Positions 51,122-59,679 of a stretch of 64,000 nucleotides of DNA are shown here, piece after piece. Source of the DNA: Streptomyces sp. B3I8 (lineage in GTDB: Bacteria > Actinomycetota > Actinomycetes > Streptomycetales > Streptomycetaceae); NCBI RefSeq assembly GCF_030816915.1, contig NZ_JAUSYN010000002.1, forward strand, positions 3,981,501 through 4,045,500. The letters run 5' to 3'. Numbering within the stretch: the first letter of the stretch is position 1; each line of letters opens with the position of its first letter. The notes under the pieces were generated by a model that was not told the DNA's origin, did not search any database, and worked only from the letters and a program-made list of their open reading frames with translations. Position numbers and translations under genes: made by a program.

Positions 51122-51883
51122 GTGCTCCTCGCCGCAGCCACCGACCCGAACATGACGGTCCGCAACGGAGCCCTGCTCCTCGCGGTCCCGGTCGCCGTAC
51201 TCGGGGGCCTCGTCTCCTTCTTCTCCCCGTGCGTCCTGCCGCTCGTCCCCGGCTACCTCTCCTACGTGACCGGCGTGACCGGCACCGATCTGGCCGAGGC
51301 CCGGCGCGGCCGGATGGCCGGCGGGGCCGCGCTCTTCGTCGCCGGGTTCACCGTGGTGTTCGTCTCCGGCGGGGCGCTCTTCGGCTACTTCGGGCAGACG
51401 CTCCAGGAGTACAGCGGCACCCTCTCCAAGGTGCTCGGCGGCCTGATGATCGCCCTCGGCGTCTTCTTCATGGGCCTGATGCCCTGGCTCACCCAGCGCG
51501 AGTTCCGCTTCCACCGCCGCCCCACCGCCGGGCTGATCGGCGCGCCCGTCCTCGGCGCGCTGTTCGGCATCGGCTGGACGCCGTGCATCGGCCCGACCCT
51601 CGCCTCCGTGCTCGCCCTCTCCTCCAACGAGGCGAGCGCGGGCCGCGGGGCCATACTGACCGTCGCCTACTGCCTCGGTCTGGGCGTACCGTTCGTGCTC
51701 GCCGCCGTGGCCTTCCGCAAGGCGCTCGGCGCCTTCGGCTGGGTCAAGCGGCACTACGTGTGGGTCATGCGGCTCGGCGGCAGCATGATGATCGCCACGG
51801 GGGTACTGCTGCTGACCGGCGCCTGGGACCACCTGGTGCAGGAGATGCAGACCTGGTCCAACGGCTTCACTGTGGGGATCTGA
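51122..51883 (+). CDS. ccdA: CcdA, cytochrome c biogenesis electron-transfer membrane protein
   Basis: The 253-residue protein has six membrane segments of the CcdA/DsbD type. It carries one Cys near the end of the first segment (FFSPCVLPLVPGYLSYVTG) and one in GIGWTPCIGPTLASVLAL, the pair that carries electrons across the membrane. It passes electrons from cytoplasmic thioredoxin to ResA. GTG 51122 lies four bases past the resA-type stop, and the next gene starts three bases after its own stop, so it is co-transcribed with both. Confidence 0.95.
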   Translation: MLLAAATDPNMTVRNGALLLAVPVAVLGGLVSFFSPCVLPLVPGYLSYVTGVTGTDLAEARRGRMAGGAALFVAGFTVVFVSGGALFGYFGQTLQEYSGTLSKVLGGLMIALGVFFMGLMPWLTQREFRFHRRPTAGLIGAPVLGALFGIGWTPCIGPTLASVLALSSNEASAGRGAILTVAYCLGLGVPFVLAAVAFRKALGAFGWVKRHYVWVMRLGGSMMIATGVLLLTGAWDHLVQEMQTWSNGFTVGI

Positions 51884-51886
51884 TCG

Positions 51887-53833
51887 ATGAGCGAGTCCAC
51901 GACCACCGACGCGGCACGGCAGCCGGCCAACGCGGACGGTGAGGACCACGACCTCGGTGCCGCCGGCTCCCAGCTGTCCACCGCCCCCACCGACACCGTC
52001 GTACCCGGCTCCTTCGGCGGGGTCCGCGGGCCCGGCGCCAAGGGCCGCCTCGTCTGGACCCTGCGCGAGATCACCGGCTGGGCCCGCTGGTTCTGGCGGC
52101 AGCTGACCTCCATGCGGGTCGCGCTGATCCTGCTCTTCCTGCTCTCCCTGGGCGCGATCCCCGGCTCGCTGATCCCGCAGTCGGGCACCGACGCGCTCAA
52201 GGTCGAGTCGTTCAAGGCCGCCCACACCACGCTCGGGCCCGTCTATGAACGGCTCGGACTGTTCCACGTCTACAGCTCGGTGTGGTTCTCCGCGATCTAC
52301 ATCCTGCTCTTCGTCTCCCTCATCGGCTGCATCATCCCGCGCACCTGGCAGTTCGTCGGCCAGCTCCGCGGCCGCCCGCCGGGCGCCCCGCGCCGGCTGA
52401 CCCGGCTGCCCGCGTACGCGACCTGGCGCACCGACGCCGAGCCCGAGACGGTGCGCGCCGCCGCGCTCGACGCGCTGCGCCGGCGCCGCTTCCGCTCCCA
52501 CGTCGTCGGGGACGCGGTCGCCGCCGAGAAGGGGTACGTGCGCGAACTCGGCAACCTGCTCTTCCACATCGCGCTGATCGTGCTGCTCGTCTCCTTCGCC
52601 TGGGGCCAGCTCTACAAGTCCGACGGCGACAAGCTGGTGATCGAGGGCGACGGCTTCGCCAACACGCCCACGCAGTACGACGACATCAAGTCCGGCAGCC
52701 TCTTCGGCTCCGACGACCTCGTCCCCTTCAGCTTCGACCTGAAGAGCTTCACCGGCACCTACGAGCGCACCGGCCCCAACCGGGGCACCCCGCGCACGTA
52801 CGAGGCGGCGCTCACCTACCGCGAGGGCGCCGACGGCGTGCAGAAGAAGACCACGGTCCAGGTCAACCACCCGCTGCACATCGGCGACTCCAAGGTCTAC
52901 CTGGTCAGCCACGGCTACGCCCCGGTCGTCACCGTGCGCGACGCCAAGGGCAAGGTCGTCTTCCACCAGGCCGTGCCGCTGCTGCCGAGCGACTCCAACG
53001 TCACCTCGCAGGGCGCTATCAAGGTGCTCGACGGCTACACCAACGCCCAGGGGAGGAGCGAGCAGCTCGGCTTCGCCGCGTTCTTCGTGCCGACCTTCGC
53101 GGGCGCCGGCAAGGGCACGATGGTGTCCCAGTTCCCGTCGCTGGACAATCCGGTGCTCGCGCTGACGGCATACCACGGGAGCCTCGGCTCGGACTCCGGC
53201 ATCCCGCAGAACGTGTACCAGCTCGACACCTCGCACGCGAAGCAGTACAAGACCGCCGACGGCGACATCTTCAAGGACCGGCTGGCGCCGGGACAGACCA
53301 TGAAGCTGCCGGGCGGCAACGGCTCGATCACCTTCGAGAAGGACATCAAGGAGTGGGCCGGCTTCCAGATCGTCCAGGAGCCCGGCAGCGTCTGGGCGCT
53401 GGCCGGGGCCGTCACCGCGATCCTGGGTCTGGCCGCCTCGCTGTTCATCTCGCGCCGGCGGGTGTGGGTACGGGCCGTGCGGGGTGCCGACGGCGTCACG
53501 GTCGTGGAGATGGCGGGCCTGGGCCGCAGCGAATCCGCGAAGCTCCCGCAGGAGCTGGGCGACCTGGCCGCCCGCATCCACGCGCAGGCTCCGACGGCTC
53601 CGACGGCGCCGCCCGGGACCGGCCCGGCCGATGACGACGCCGAACCGGGCGCCGCCGAGCCCGCCGAGCCCGACGCGGGCGCCCAGGACTCCGACGCCGC
53701 CGCCACGTCCGTCGCCGACACTTCCGCCGCCGACACCCCCGCCGCCGGCCCGTCCGACGCCGACACCTCCGACGGGGATCCGGACGCCGCCGGACCCACC
53801 GTTTCCGCCACTGAAGGGGCAGAGAAGCAGTGA
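51887..53833 (+). CDS. resB: ResB, cytochrome c biogenesis protein
   Basis: The 648-residue protein has an N-terminal disordered part and three membrane helices early on (starting near SMRVALILLFLLSLGAIPGS). A large extracytoplasmic domain follows, then a last helix (WALAGAVTAILGLAASLFIS) and a Pro/Asp/Ala-rich cytoplasmic tail of about 100 residues. ResB forms the heme-handling cytochrome c synthase complex with CcsB/ResC. The ATG overlaps no other gene, but the stop overlaps the ccsB GTG by four bases. The acidic tail is longer than in Bacillus ResB. Confidence 0.93.
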   Translation: MSESTTTDAARQPANADGEDHDLGAAGSQLSTAPTDTVVPGSFGGVRGPGAKGRLVWTLREITGWARWFWRQLTSMRVALILLFLLSLGAIPGSLIPQSGTDALKVESFKAAHTTLGPVYERLGLFHVYSSVWFSAIYILLFVSLIGCIIPRTWQFVGQLRGRPPGAPRRLTRLPAYATWRTDAEPETVRAAALDALRRRRFRSHVVGDAVAAEKGYVRELGNLLFHIALIVLLVSFAWGQLYKSDGDKLVIEGDGFANTPTQYDDIKSGSLFGSDDLVPFSFDLKSFTGTYERTGPNRGTPRTYEAALTYREGADGVQKKTTVQVNHPLHIGDSKVYLVSHGYAPVVTVRDAKGKVVFHQAVPLLPSDSNVTSQGAIKVLDGYTNAQGRSEQLGFAAFFVPTFAGAGKGTMVSQFPSLDNPVLALTAYHGSLGSDSGIPQNVYQLDTSHAKQYKTADGDIFKDRLAPGQTMKLPGGNGSITFEKDIKEWAGFQIVQEPGSVWALAGAVTAILGLAASLFISRRRVWVRAVRGADGVTVVEMAGLGRSESAKLPQELGDLAARIHAQAPTAPTAPPGTGPADDDAEPGAAEPAEPDAGAQDSDAAATSVADTSAADTPAAGPSDADTSDGDPDAAGPTVSATEGAEKQ

Positions 53834-54918
53834 ACAGCCTCGCCGCCACCAACGAACACCTCGCGAGCGTCAGCAATACGCTCATCTACTCCTCGATGGC
53901 CGTCTACACCCTGGCCTTCTTCGCCTACATCGCCGAATGGCTGTTCGGCAGCCGCAGCAAGGTGGCCCGCACGGCCAACGCGCTGACCGCGGACGGAGCC
54001 GGGGCGGCAGGCGCACAGGGCCCGGCGGTCACCGTCCGGTCGGCGGGCGGCACCGCCGTCCTGGACCGCCCGCAGGTCGTGGTCCGCGCCGCGGCCGGTT
54101 CCCGCGACGTGCCGGACGGGCCCGGCGCCCACGGCGGCGACGAGCAGGGCGACATGTACGGCAGGATCGCCGTCTCGCTCACCGTGCTCTCGTTCCTCAT
54201 CGAGTTCAGCGGCGTTCTCACCCGCGCCCTGTCGGTGCGACGGGCGCCGTGGGGCAACATGTACGAGTTCAACATCACGTTCTCCACGGTCGCGGTCGCC
54301 GTCTTCCTGCTCCTGCTCCTGCTGCGCAAGAACGTCCGCTGGCTCGGCCTGCCGCTGATCACCACGGTCCTGCTCGACCTGGGGCTCGCGGTCACCGTGC
54401 TCTACACGGCGAGCGACCAGCTCGTCCCCGCGCTGCACTCGTACTGGCTCTACATCCACGTCTCCACCGCGATCTTCTGCGGCGCGGTGTTCTACGTCGG
54501 GGCCGTCGGCACGATCCTCTACCTGTTCAAGGACTCCTACGAGAACAAGCTGGCGAACGGCGGCACGCCGGGCCGTTTCGCCACGTCCGTCCTCGAACGC
54601 CTGCCGGCATCCGCCTCCCTGGACAAGTTCGCGTACCGGATCAACGCGGCCGTCTTCCCGCTGTGGACGTTCACGATCATCGCGGGCGCGATCTGGGCGG
54701 GCGACGCGTGGGGCCGCTACTGGAACTGGGACCCCAAGGAGACCTGGTCCTTCATCACCTGGGTCGCCTACGCGTGCTACCTGCACGCCCGCGCCACGGC
54801 CGGCTGGAAGGGCCGCAAGGCCGCCTACATCGCCCTGATCGCCTTCGGCTGCTGGCTCTTCAACTACTACGGCGTCAACATCTTCGTCTCGGGCAAGCAC
54901 TCGTACGCCGGCGTGTGA
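53830..54918 (+). CDS. ccsB: CcsB/ResC, cytochrome c synthase subunit
   Basis: The 362-residue membrane protein has about eight helices and the tryptophan-rich WWD-like signature WGRYWNWDPKETWSFITWVA, which binds heme for attachment to apocytochrome c. His residues in LHSYWLYIHVS and SGKHSYAG are candidate heme ligands. An Ala/Gly/Val insert of about 70 residues (residues 50-115) between the first two helices is unusual for the family outside Actinobacteria. Translation is coupled to resB. A hairpin follows the stop. Confidence 0.94.
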   Translation: MNSLAATNEHLASVSNTLIYSSMAVYTLAFFAYIAEWLFGSRSKVARTANALTADGAGAAGAQGPAVTVRSAGGTAVLDRPQVVVRAAAGSRDVPDGPGAHGGDEQGDMYGRIAVSLTVLSFLIEFSGVLTRALSVRRAPWGNMYEFNITFSTVAVAVFLLLLLLRKNVRWLGLPLITTVLLDLGLAVTVLYTASDQLVPALHSYWLYIHVSTAIFCGAVFYVGAVGTILYLFKDSYENKLANGGTPGRFATSVLERLPASASLDKFAYRINAAVFPLWTFTIIAGAIWAGDAWGRYWNWDPKETWSFITWVAYACYLHARATAGWKGRKAAYIALIAFGCWLFNYYGVNIFVSGKHSYAGV

Positions 54919-54919
54919 G

Positions 54920-54947
54920 CCCCGCGCCCCGGCAGAGGGGCGCGGGG
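54920..54947. terminator. hairpin after ccsB, related to the dispersed repeat
   Basis: CCCCGCGCCCC (54920-54930) and GGGGCGCGGGG (54937-54947) form an eleven-pair stem with a six-base loop, directly at the end of ccsB and shortly past the convergent small gene. The GGGGCGCGGGGAAC word recalls the dispersed repeats at 7.5 and 32.3 kb. Confidence 0.8.
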
Positions 54948-54991
54948 AACGGGGCGGGCCGGGGCGCCCGAGGGGGAGCGAAGGTTTTCGC

Positions 54992-55288
54992 TCAGCCCTC
55001 CGCGTCCCGCTTCTTCCCGTCCTCCCCGAGGGACTTCAGGAACTCGGGGTTGTCGTCGGGGGCCACCCAGCGGCCGCCGCCGGCGGCACCGGCGGTGGCG
55101 CCCCGCCGCCGCTTCCCCGCCACCAGCCACGCCACCGGTCCCACCAGCACCTCGCCGAACAGCAGGATCACGATCACCCAGACCACCTTCGGCAGCCCTC
55201 GTACCTCTTCCTCGGGGGTGTTCAGGCAGTCCACGAAGGCGTAGATCCACAGGGCCAGCATCAGCAGCAACGGCAGGTACCTGAGCAT
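54992..55288 (-). CDS. PLDc_N-domain small membrane protein
   Basis: The 98-residue protein has two membrane helices (LPLLLMLALWIYAFVDCLNT and LPKVVWVIVILLFGEVLVGP). These form the phospholipase D N-terminal (PLDc_N) domain, with the typical short link of charged residues EEEVRG. A basic segment (GKRRRG) and a short tail (WVAPDDNPEFLKSLGEDGKK) follow. The domain is not catalytic by itself. The ATG at 55288 is taken because family members start MLRYLP. It is convergent with ccsB, across the hairpin at 54920-54947. Its function is unknown. Confidence 0.87.
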   Translation of the reverse strand: MLRYLPLLLMLALWIYAFVDCLNTPEEEVRGLPKVVWVIVILLFGEVLVGPVAWLVAGKRRRGATAGAAGGGRWVAPDDNPEFLKSLGEDGKKRDAEG

Positions 55289-55429
55289 GGTCGCGCGATC
55301 CCCCAGAGGGCCGAAGGCGGTGCCGGGGCGGTGCGGGCCCCGGTGACGGGACCCGGCGGGCCGCGGCGGGCGGGACCGTCTCGGCCCCGGTGACGGGCCC
55401 AGGTTAGCCGGTGACGGATACTGGGACGC

Positions 55430-56887
55430 ATGGCTTACGACGATCTTCGCTCCCTGCTCCGGGCGCTGGAACGCGAGGGCGACCTCAAGCGCATCAAGGC
55501 CGAGGTCGACCCGTACCTGGAGGTCGGGGAGATCGCCGACCGGGTGCAGAAGTCCGGCGGTCCCGCCCTCCTCTTCGAGAACGTCAAGGGCAGCGCGATG
55601 CCCCTGGCGATGAACGTGTTCGGCACCGACCGCCGCCTCCTCAAGGCCCTCGGCCTGAAGTCGTTCGGAGACATCTCCGACCGGATCGGCGGCCTGCTCA
55701 GGCCCGAACTGCCGCACGGCTTCGTCGGCGTCCGCGAGGCCTTCGGCAAGCTCGGCGCGATGGCGCACGTCCCGCCGAAGAAGGTCAAGGGCGACAGCGC
55801 CCCCGTGCAGGAGGTCGTGCTGCGCGGCGACGACGTCGACCTGAACGCGCTGCCCGCGCTGTTCACCTGGCCCCAGGACGGCGGCTCCTTCTTCAACCTG
55901 GGCCTCACCCACACCAAGGACCCCGAGTCGGGCATCCGCAACCTGGGCCTCTACCGCCTCCAGCGGCACGACGCGCGCACCATCGGCATGCACTGGCAGA
56001 TCCACAAGGACAGCCGCAACCACTACCAGGTCGCCGCCCGCCGCGGCGAACGGCTCCCCGTCGCCATCGCCTTCGGCTGCCCGCCCGCCGTGACCTACGC
56101 CGCCACCGCCCCGCTGCCCGGCGACATCGACGAGTACCTGTTCGCCGGCTTCCTCGCGGGCCGGCGCATCGAGATGGTCGACTGCAGATCCGTTCCGCTC
56201 CAGGTCCCGGCGCAGGCCGAGGTCGTACTGGAGGGCTGGCTGGAGCCCGGCCGGATGCTCCCCGAGGGCCCGTTCGGCGACCACACCGGCTTCTACACCC
56301 CGCAGGAGCCGTTCCCCGCGCTCACGATCGACTGCGTGACGATGCGCAGGCGCCCCCTGCTCCAGTCGATCGTGGTCGGCCGCCCCCCGACGGAGGACGG
56401 CCCGCTGGGCAGGGCCACGGAACGCTTCTTCCTCCCCCTGCTCAAGATCATCGTGCCGGACATCGTGGACTACCACCTCCCCGAGGCCGGCGGCTTCCAC
56501 AACTGCGCGATCGTCTCGATCGACAAGAAGTACCCCAAGCACGCCCAGAAGGTCATGCACGCGGTGTGGGGCGCCCACATGATGTCGCTGACCAAGCTGA
56601 TCGTGGTCGTCGACGCCGACTGTGACGTCCACGACCTGCACGAGGTCGCCTGGCGCGCCCTCGGCAACACCGACTACGCCCGCGACCTCAGCGTCGTCGA
56701 GGGCCCCGTCGACCATCTCGACCACGCCTCCTACCAGCAGTTCTGGGGCGGCAAGGCGGGCATCGACGCCACGCGCAAGTGGCCCGAGGAGGGGTACACG
56801 CGCGACGGGGGCTGGCCCGAGATGGTCCTGTCGGACCCCGAGACGGCGGCGAGAGTCGACCGCCGGTGGAAGGAGTACGGACTGTGA
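55430..56887 (+). CDS. UbiD-family decarboxylase of the futalosine menaquinone pathway
   Basis: The 485-residue enzyme belongs to the UbiD family, which uses prenylated FMN. Segments LFENVKGSAMPLAMNVFGT, FGDHTGFYT and PEAGGFHNCAIVSIDKKYP are typical, and the acidic residues near EGPFGDHTGFYTP serve in catalysis and metal binding. Together with UbiX (cofactor maker) and the UbiA-type enzyme encoded next, it should decarboxylate a late futalosine-pathway intermediate. This function is assigned from the cluster, since UbiD homologs differ in substrate. The gene start at 55430 matches the family; the next gene overlaps it by four bases. Confidence 0.9.
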   Translation: MAYDDLRSLLRALEREGDLKRIKAEVDPYLEVGEIADRVQKSGGPALLFENVKGSAMPLAMNVFGTDRRLLKALGLKSFGDISDRIGGLLRPELPHGFVGVREAFGKLGAMAHVPPKKVKGDSAPVQEVVLRGDDVDLNALPALFTWPQDGGSFFNLGLTHTKDPESGIRNLGLYRLQRHDARTIGMHWQIHKDSRNHYQVAARRGERLPVAIAFGCPPAVTYAATAPLPGDIDEYLFAGFLAGRRIEMVDCRSVPLQVPAQAEVVLEGWLEPGRMLPEGPFGDHTGFYTPQEPFPALTIDCVTMRRRPLLQSIVVGRPPTEDGPLGRATERFFLPLLKIIVPDIVDYHLPEAGGFHNCAIVSIDKKYPKHAQKVMHAVWGAHMMSLTKLIVVVDADCDVHDLHEVAWRALGNTDYARDLSVVEGPVDHLDHASYQQFWGGKAGIDATRKWPEEGYTRDGGWPEMVLSDPETAARVDRRWKEYGL

Positions 56888-57789
56888 CCAGCGCCTCCGC
56901 CGCCCTGCCCCAGCAGCCGGGACGCACCAAGGCGTTCCTGCGCCTGGTGATGATCGAGCACTCCGTCTTCGCGCTCCCCTTCGCCTACATCGCCTCCCTC
57001 AGCGCGATGTACGAGTGGGACGAGAACATCCACTGGGGCCGGCTCCTGCTCGTCACCGTCGCCATGGTGGGGCTGCGGACGTTCGCCATGGCCGCGAACC
57101 GGATCATCGACCGCGAGATCGACGCACGCAACCCGCGCACCGCCCACCGCGAACTCGTCACCGGCGCGATGTCGGTCAAGCACGCCTGGACCGGCGCCCT
57201 CGTCGCCCTCGTCGTCTTCCTGGGCGCCGCCGCGGCGCTCAACCCGCTCTGCCTGGCCCTGGCCCCCGTCGCCGTGATCCCGATGGTGGTCTACCCCTAC
57301 GGCAAGCGGTTCACCAACTTCCCGCAGGCCATCCTCGGCCTCGCCCAGGCGATGGGCCCGATCGGCGGCTGGCTGGCGATCAGCGGCTCCTGGTCCTGGG
57401 ACGCGGTGATCCTCGGCCTGGCCGTCGGCATCTGGATCGGCGGCTTCGACCTGATCTACGCCTGCCAGGACGTGGAGACCGACCGTGAGGTCGGCGTCCG
57501 GTCCGTGCCCGCCCGCTTCGGCATCCCCGCCGCGATCTGGGGCGCCCGGGCCTGCCACACCGTCACCACCGCCCTCTTCGTCTGGTTCGCCCTCGCCACC
57601 GACGCCGGCCCCTTCTTCTGGCTCGGCCTGGTGATCGTCGCCGGCGCGTTCGTCTACGAACACACCCTGGTCCGCCCCCACGACCTGACCCGTCTGAATC
57701 GGGCGTTCTTCAGCGTCAACGGTTTCATCGGTATCGCCCTCTTCCTCTGTGCCCTGCTCGATCTGCTGGTACGCGGTCTGACCGTGTAG
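56884..57789 (+). CDS. mqnP: UbiA-type prenyltransferase (menaquinone, MqnP type)
   Basis: The 301-residue protein has eight or nine membrane segments and the two aspartate-rich motifs of UbiA prenyltransferases: MAANRIIDREIDARNPRTAH (NxxxDxxxD) and CQDVETDREVGVRSVP (DxxxDxxxG). It attaches a polyprenyl tail to the quinone ring precursor at the membrane, using a prenyl diphosphate and magnesium. GTG 56884 overlaps the decarboxylase stop, so the two are coupled. The gene symbol follows its cluster with UbiD, UbiX and MqnE genes. Confidence 0.88.
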   Translation: MTSASAALPQQPGRTKAFLRLVMIEHSVFALPFAYIASLSAMYEWDENIHWGRLLLVTVAMVGLRTFAMAANRIIDREIDARNPRTAHRELVTGAMSVKHAWTGALVALVVFLGAAAALNPLCLALAPVAVIPMVVYPYGKRFTNFPQAILGLAQAMGPIGGWLAISGSWSWDAVILGLAVGIWIGGFDLIYACQDVETDREVGVRSVPARFGIPAAIWGARACHTVTTALFVWFALATDAGPFFWLGLVIVAGAFVYEHTLVRPHDLTRLNRAFFSVNGFIGIALFLCALLDLLVRGLTV

Positions 57790-57861
57790 CGGCCGGCGTG
57801 CGGGGCAGCATTCGCCGTCGGCGCACGCCTCCGGCAGCCATCGAACGGAAAGATCTCCGAG

Positions 57862-58911
57862 ATGACCGAGCAGAACAGCGCTCTGTGGCTCCCCAAGCGC
57901 GGTACGCGCTTCGAAGTGGGCCCCGCCGCCTACACACCCGCGGCGCAGGGTGAGGTCGTCGTGCGGGTCCGGGCCGTCGCCGTGAACCCCGTCGACGCGA
58001 TACCGGGCCTCGCCTACCGCCTGGTCCTGCCGTGGCTGACGTTTCCGGCCGTCATCGGCTCGGACGTGGCCGGAGAGGTCGTCGAGACCGGCCCGGGCGT
58101 GACGCGCGTGAAGCCCGGCGATCGTGTCCTGGGGCATGCGTTCGGCGTGGAGAAATCGCAGAACCGGGCCGCGGAGGGTGCCTTCCAGCACTATGTCGTG
58201 CTGATGCAGCACATGCTGTCCCCCCTGCCCGACACCTTGCCCTTCGAGCAGGCGGCCGTGCTACCCCTGACCCTGTCGACCGCGGCGACGGGCATGTTCC
58301 AGAAGGACCACCTCGCGCTGGCGCTGCCCACCGTGAGTGCCGCCGACCGGTCGGAGACGGTGCTGGTGTGGGGCGCGTCGACGAGCGTGGGCTCCAGCGC
58401 GGTACAGCTCGCCCGCAATGCCGGTTACCGGGTCGTGGCGACCGCGTCCCCGCGCAACTTCGACTACGTTCGCTCGCTGGGCGCGGCCGAGATCGTCGAC
58501 CGCAACAGCTCCACTGCCGTGGCGGAGCTCGTGGAGCGGATCGGCGAGAGCCCACTGGCCGGCACTCTGGCGATCGGCAACGGATCACTCAAGCCCACCA
58601 TCGCGGTCGCCGCACGGACCACGGGCAGCAAGCGCGTCGCCTCGGCCATGCCCAGCCTGTTCGTCCGCATGGGGGCCCGGCGGGCATCGCGCCTCGGGGT
58701 CACGGTGAGCGGCATCTGGGGCGGCACGCTCAAGGACAATGAGATCGGACCGGCGATCTACGCGGATTTCCTCCCGGCCGCGCTCGCCTCCGGCGTCTTC
58801 CGGGCCGCGCCCGACGCCAGTGTCGTCGGCCACGGACTGGACGCCATCCCCGAGGCGCTGCGGCAGCTCAAGAAGGGCGTGTCCGCGAAGAAGCTGGTCG
58901 TCACCCTCTGA
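57862..58911 (+). CDS. zinc-independent MDR-family quinone oxidoreductase-like protein
   Basis: The 349-residue medium-chain dehydrogenase/reductase has an N-terminal GroES-like domain (AVAVNPVDAIPGLAYRLVLP, PAVIGSDVAGEVVETGPGVT) and a Rossmann part (ETVLVWGASTSVGSSAVQLA, residues 168-187). No zinc-binding Cys set is visible, as in the quinone oxidoreductase/enoyl reductase branch, which reduces substrates with NADPH. Coding style is slightly less extreme than its neighbours. It is inserted between the menaquinone genes for UbiA and UbiX, and its 3' end overlaps the convergent rhomboid gene by 11 bases. The substrate is unknown; quinone is attractive from context only. Confidence 0.85.
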   Translation: MTEQNSALWLPKRGTRFEVGPAAYTPAAQGEVVVRVRAVAVNPVDAIPGLAYRLVLPWLTFPAVIGSDVAGEVVETGPGVTRVKPGDRVLGHAFGVEKSQNRAAEGAFQHYVVLMQHMLSPLPDTLPFEQAAVLPLTLSTAATGMFQKDHLALALPTVSAADRSETVLVWGASTSVGSSAVQLARNAGYRVVATASPRNFDYVRSLGAAEIVDRNSSTAVAELVERIGESPLAGTLAIGNGSLKPTIAVAARTTGSKRVASAMPSLFVRMGARRASRLGVTVSGIWGGTLKDNEIGPAIYADFLPAALASGVFRAAPDASVVGHGLDAIPEALRQLKKGVSAKKLVVTL

Positions 58912-59557
58912 GCCGACGGCGCTGGAAGAGCCGCCCGGCCCGCTGATCGGCCGGTGTCCGCCGCCGGAACAGGAACGCCGCCGCCAGTCCCGATATCAGG
59001 CCGATCAGATGGCCCTGCCAGCTGATGCCCGTCTGGGTGGGGGCCAGGCCGGTGAGGATGGAGGTGCCCCAGACGGCGGCCACCAGCAGGCCGGCCACCA
59101 CGCCCAGGGGGCGGCGTTCGGTGAAGCCGCTGACCAGGAGGAAGCCGAAGAGGCCGAAGATCAGGCCGGAGGCGCCCGCGGTGTTGGTGTGGGCGGGGGC
59201 CACCAGCCATACGCCCAGGCCGTCGGCGACGACGATCAGCGCGCAGACCAGTGCGAACCGGCGTATCCCGCCCAGGGCCGCCAGGAAGCCGAGCACCAGC
59301 AGCGGCACGCTGTTCGCGGCCACGTGCCCGAAGCCGAAGTGGACGAACGCGGCCGGTACGACGTCGACCAGCTCGGAAGTGCGGCGCGGTTCGATGCCGA
59401 GACCGTCGAGGGCGTGGCCGCTCGCCACGTCGACGAGCTCCAGCAGCCACAGCAGTGCCACCCAGCCGGCCATCAGCCCGGCCGCCGCCTTCGCCCGCTC
59501 GCCCCGCGACCACACGGGCAACGCGTCTTCGCCGCCCCTGCTTTCCGTACCCCGCAT
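58901..59557 (-). CDS. rhomboid-family intramembrane serine protease
   Basis: The 218-residue protein has about six membrane helices. FGFGHVAANSVPLLVLGFLA has the HxxxN motif, GASGLIFGLFGFLLV the GxSG with the catalytic Ser, and SWQGHLIGLISGLAAAFLF the catalytic His. The Ser-His dyad is thus complete, so it is likely active in cleaving membrane proteins within the bilayer. The substrate is unknown. It lies on the opposite strand inside the menaquinone cluster and shares 11 bases with the end of the MDR gene. The final 25 residues are basic (FRRRTPADQRAGRLFQRRRL). Confidence 0.9.
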   Translation of the reverse strand: MRGTESRGGEDALPVWSRGERAKAAAGLMAGWVALLWLLELVDVASGHALDGLGIEPRRTSELVDVVPAAFVHFGFGHVAANSVPLLVLGFLAALGGIRRFALVCALIVVADGLGVWLVAPAHTNTAGASGLIFGLFGFLLVSGFTERRPLGVVAGLLVAAVWGTSILTGLAPTQTGISWQGHLIGLISGLAAAFLFRRRTPADQRAGRLFQRRRLRG

Positions 59558-59679
59558 GGCTCCCCCTGCCGGCGATCCTCCAGTGACGCGCCGGGTGAGT
59601 CGTCCGACTCGTCCCCCCGGTCAACGGTCGGACCCCCTCGTCCGGTTCCCACCTCCCGACGCCGGATAGGCTCGGTGTC

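Noticed and set aside
56731..58212. A 493-codon minus-strand frame across the prenyltransferase gene
   Set aside because: It is antisense to the clear UbiA-type gene, is Gly/Asp/Val-rich and has no recognisable domain.
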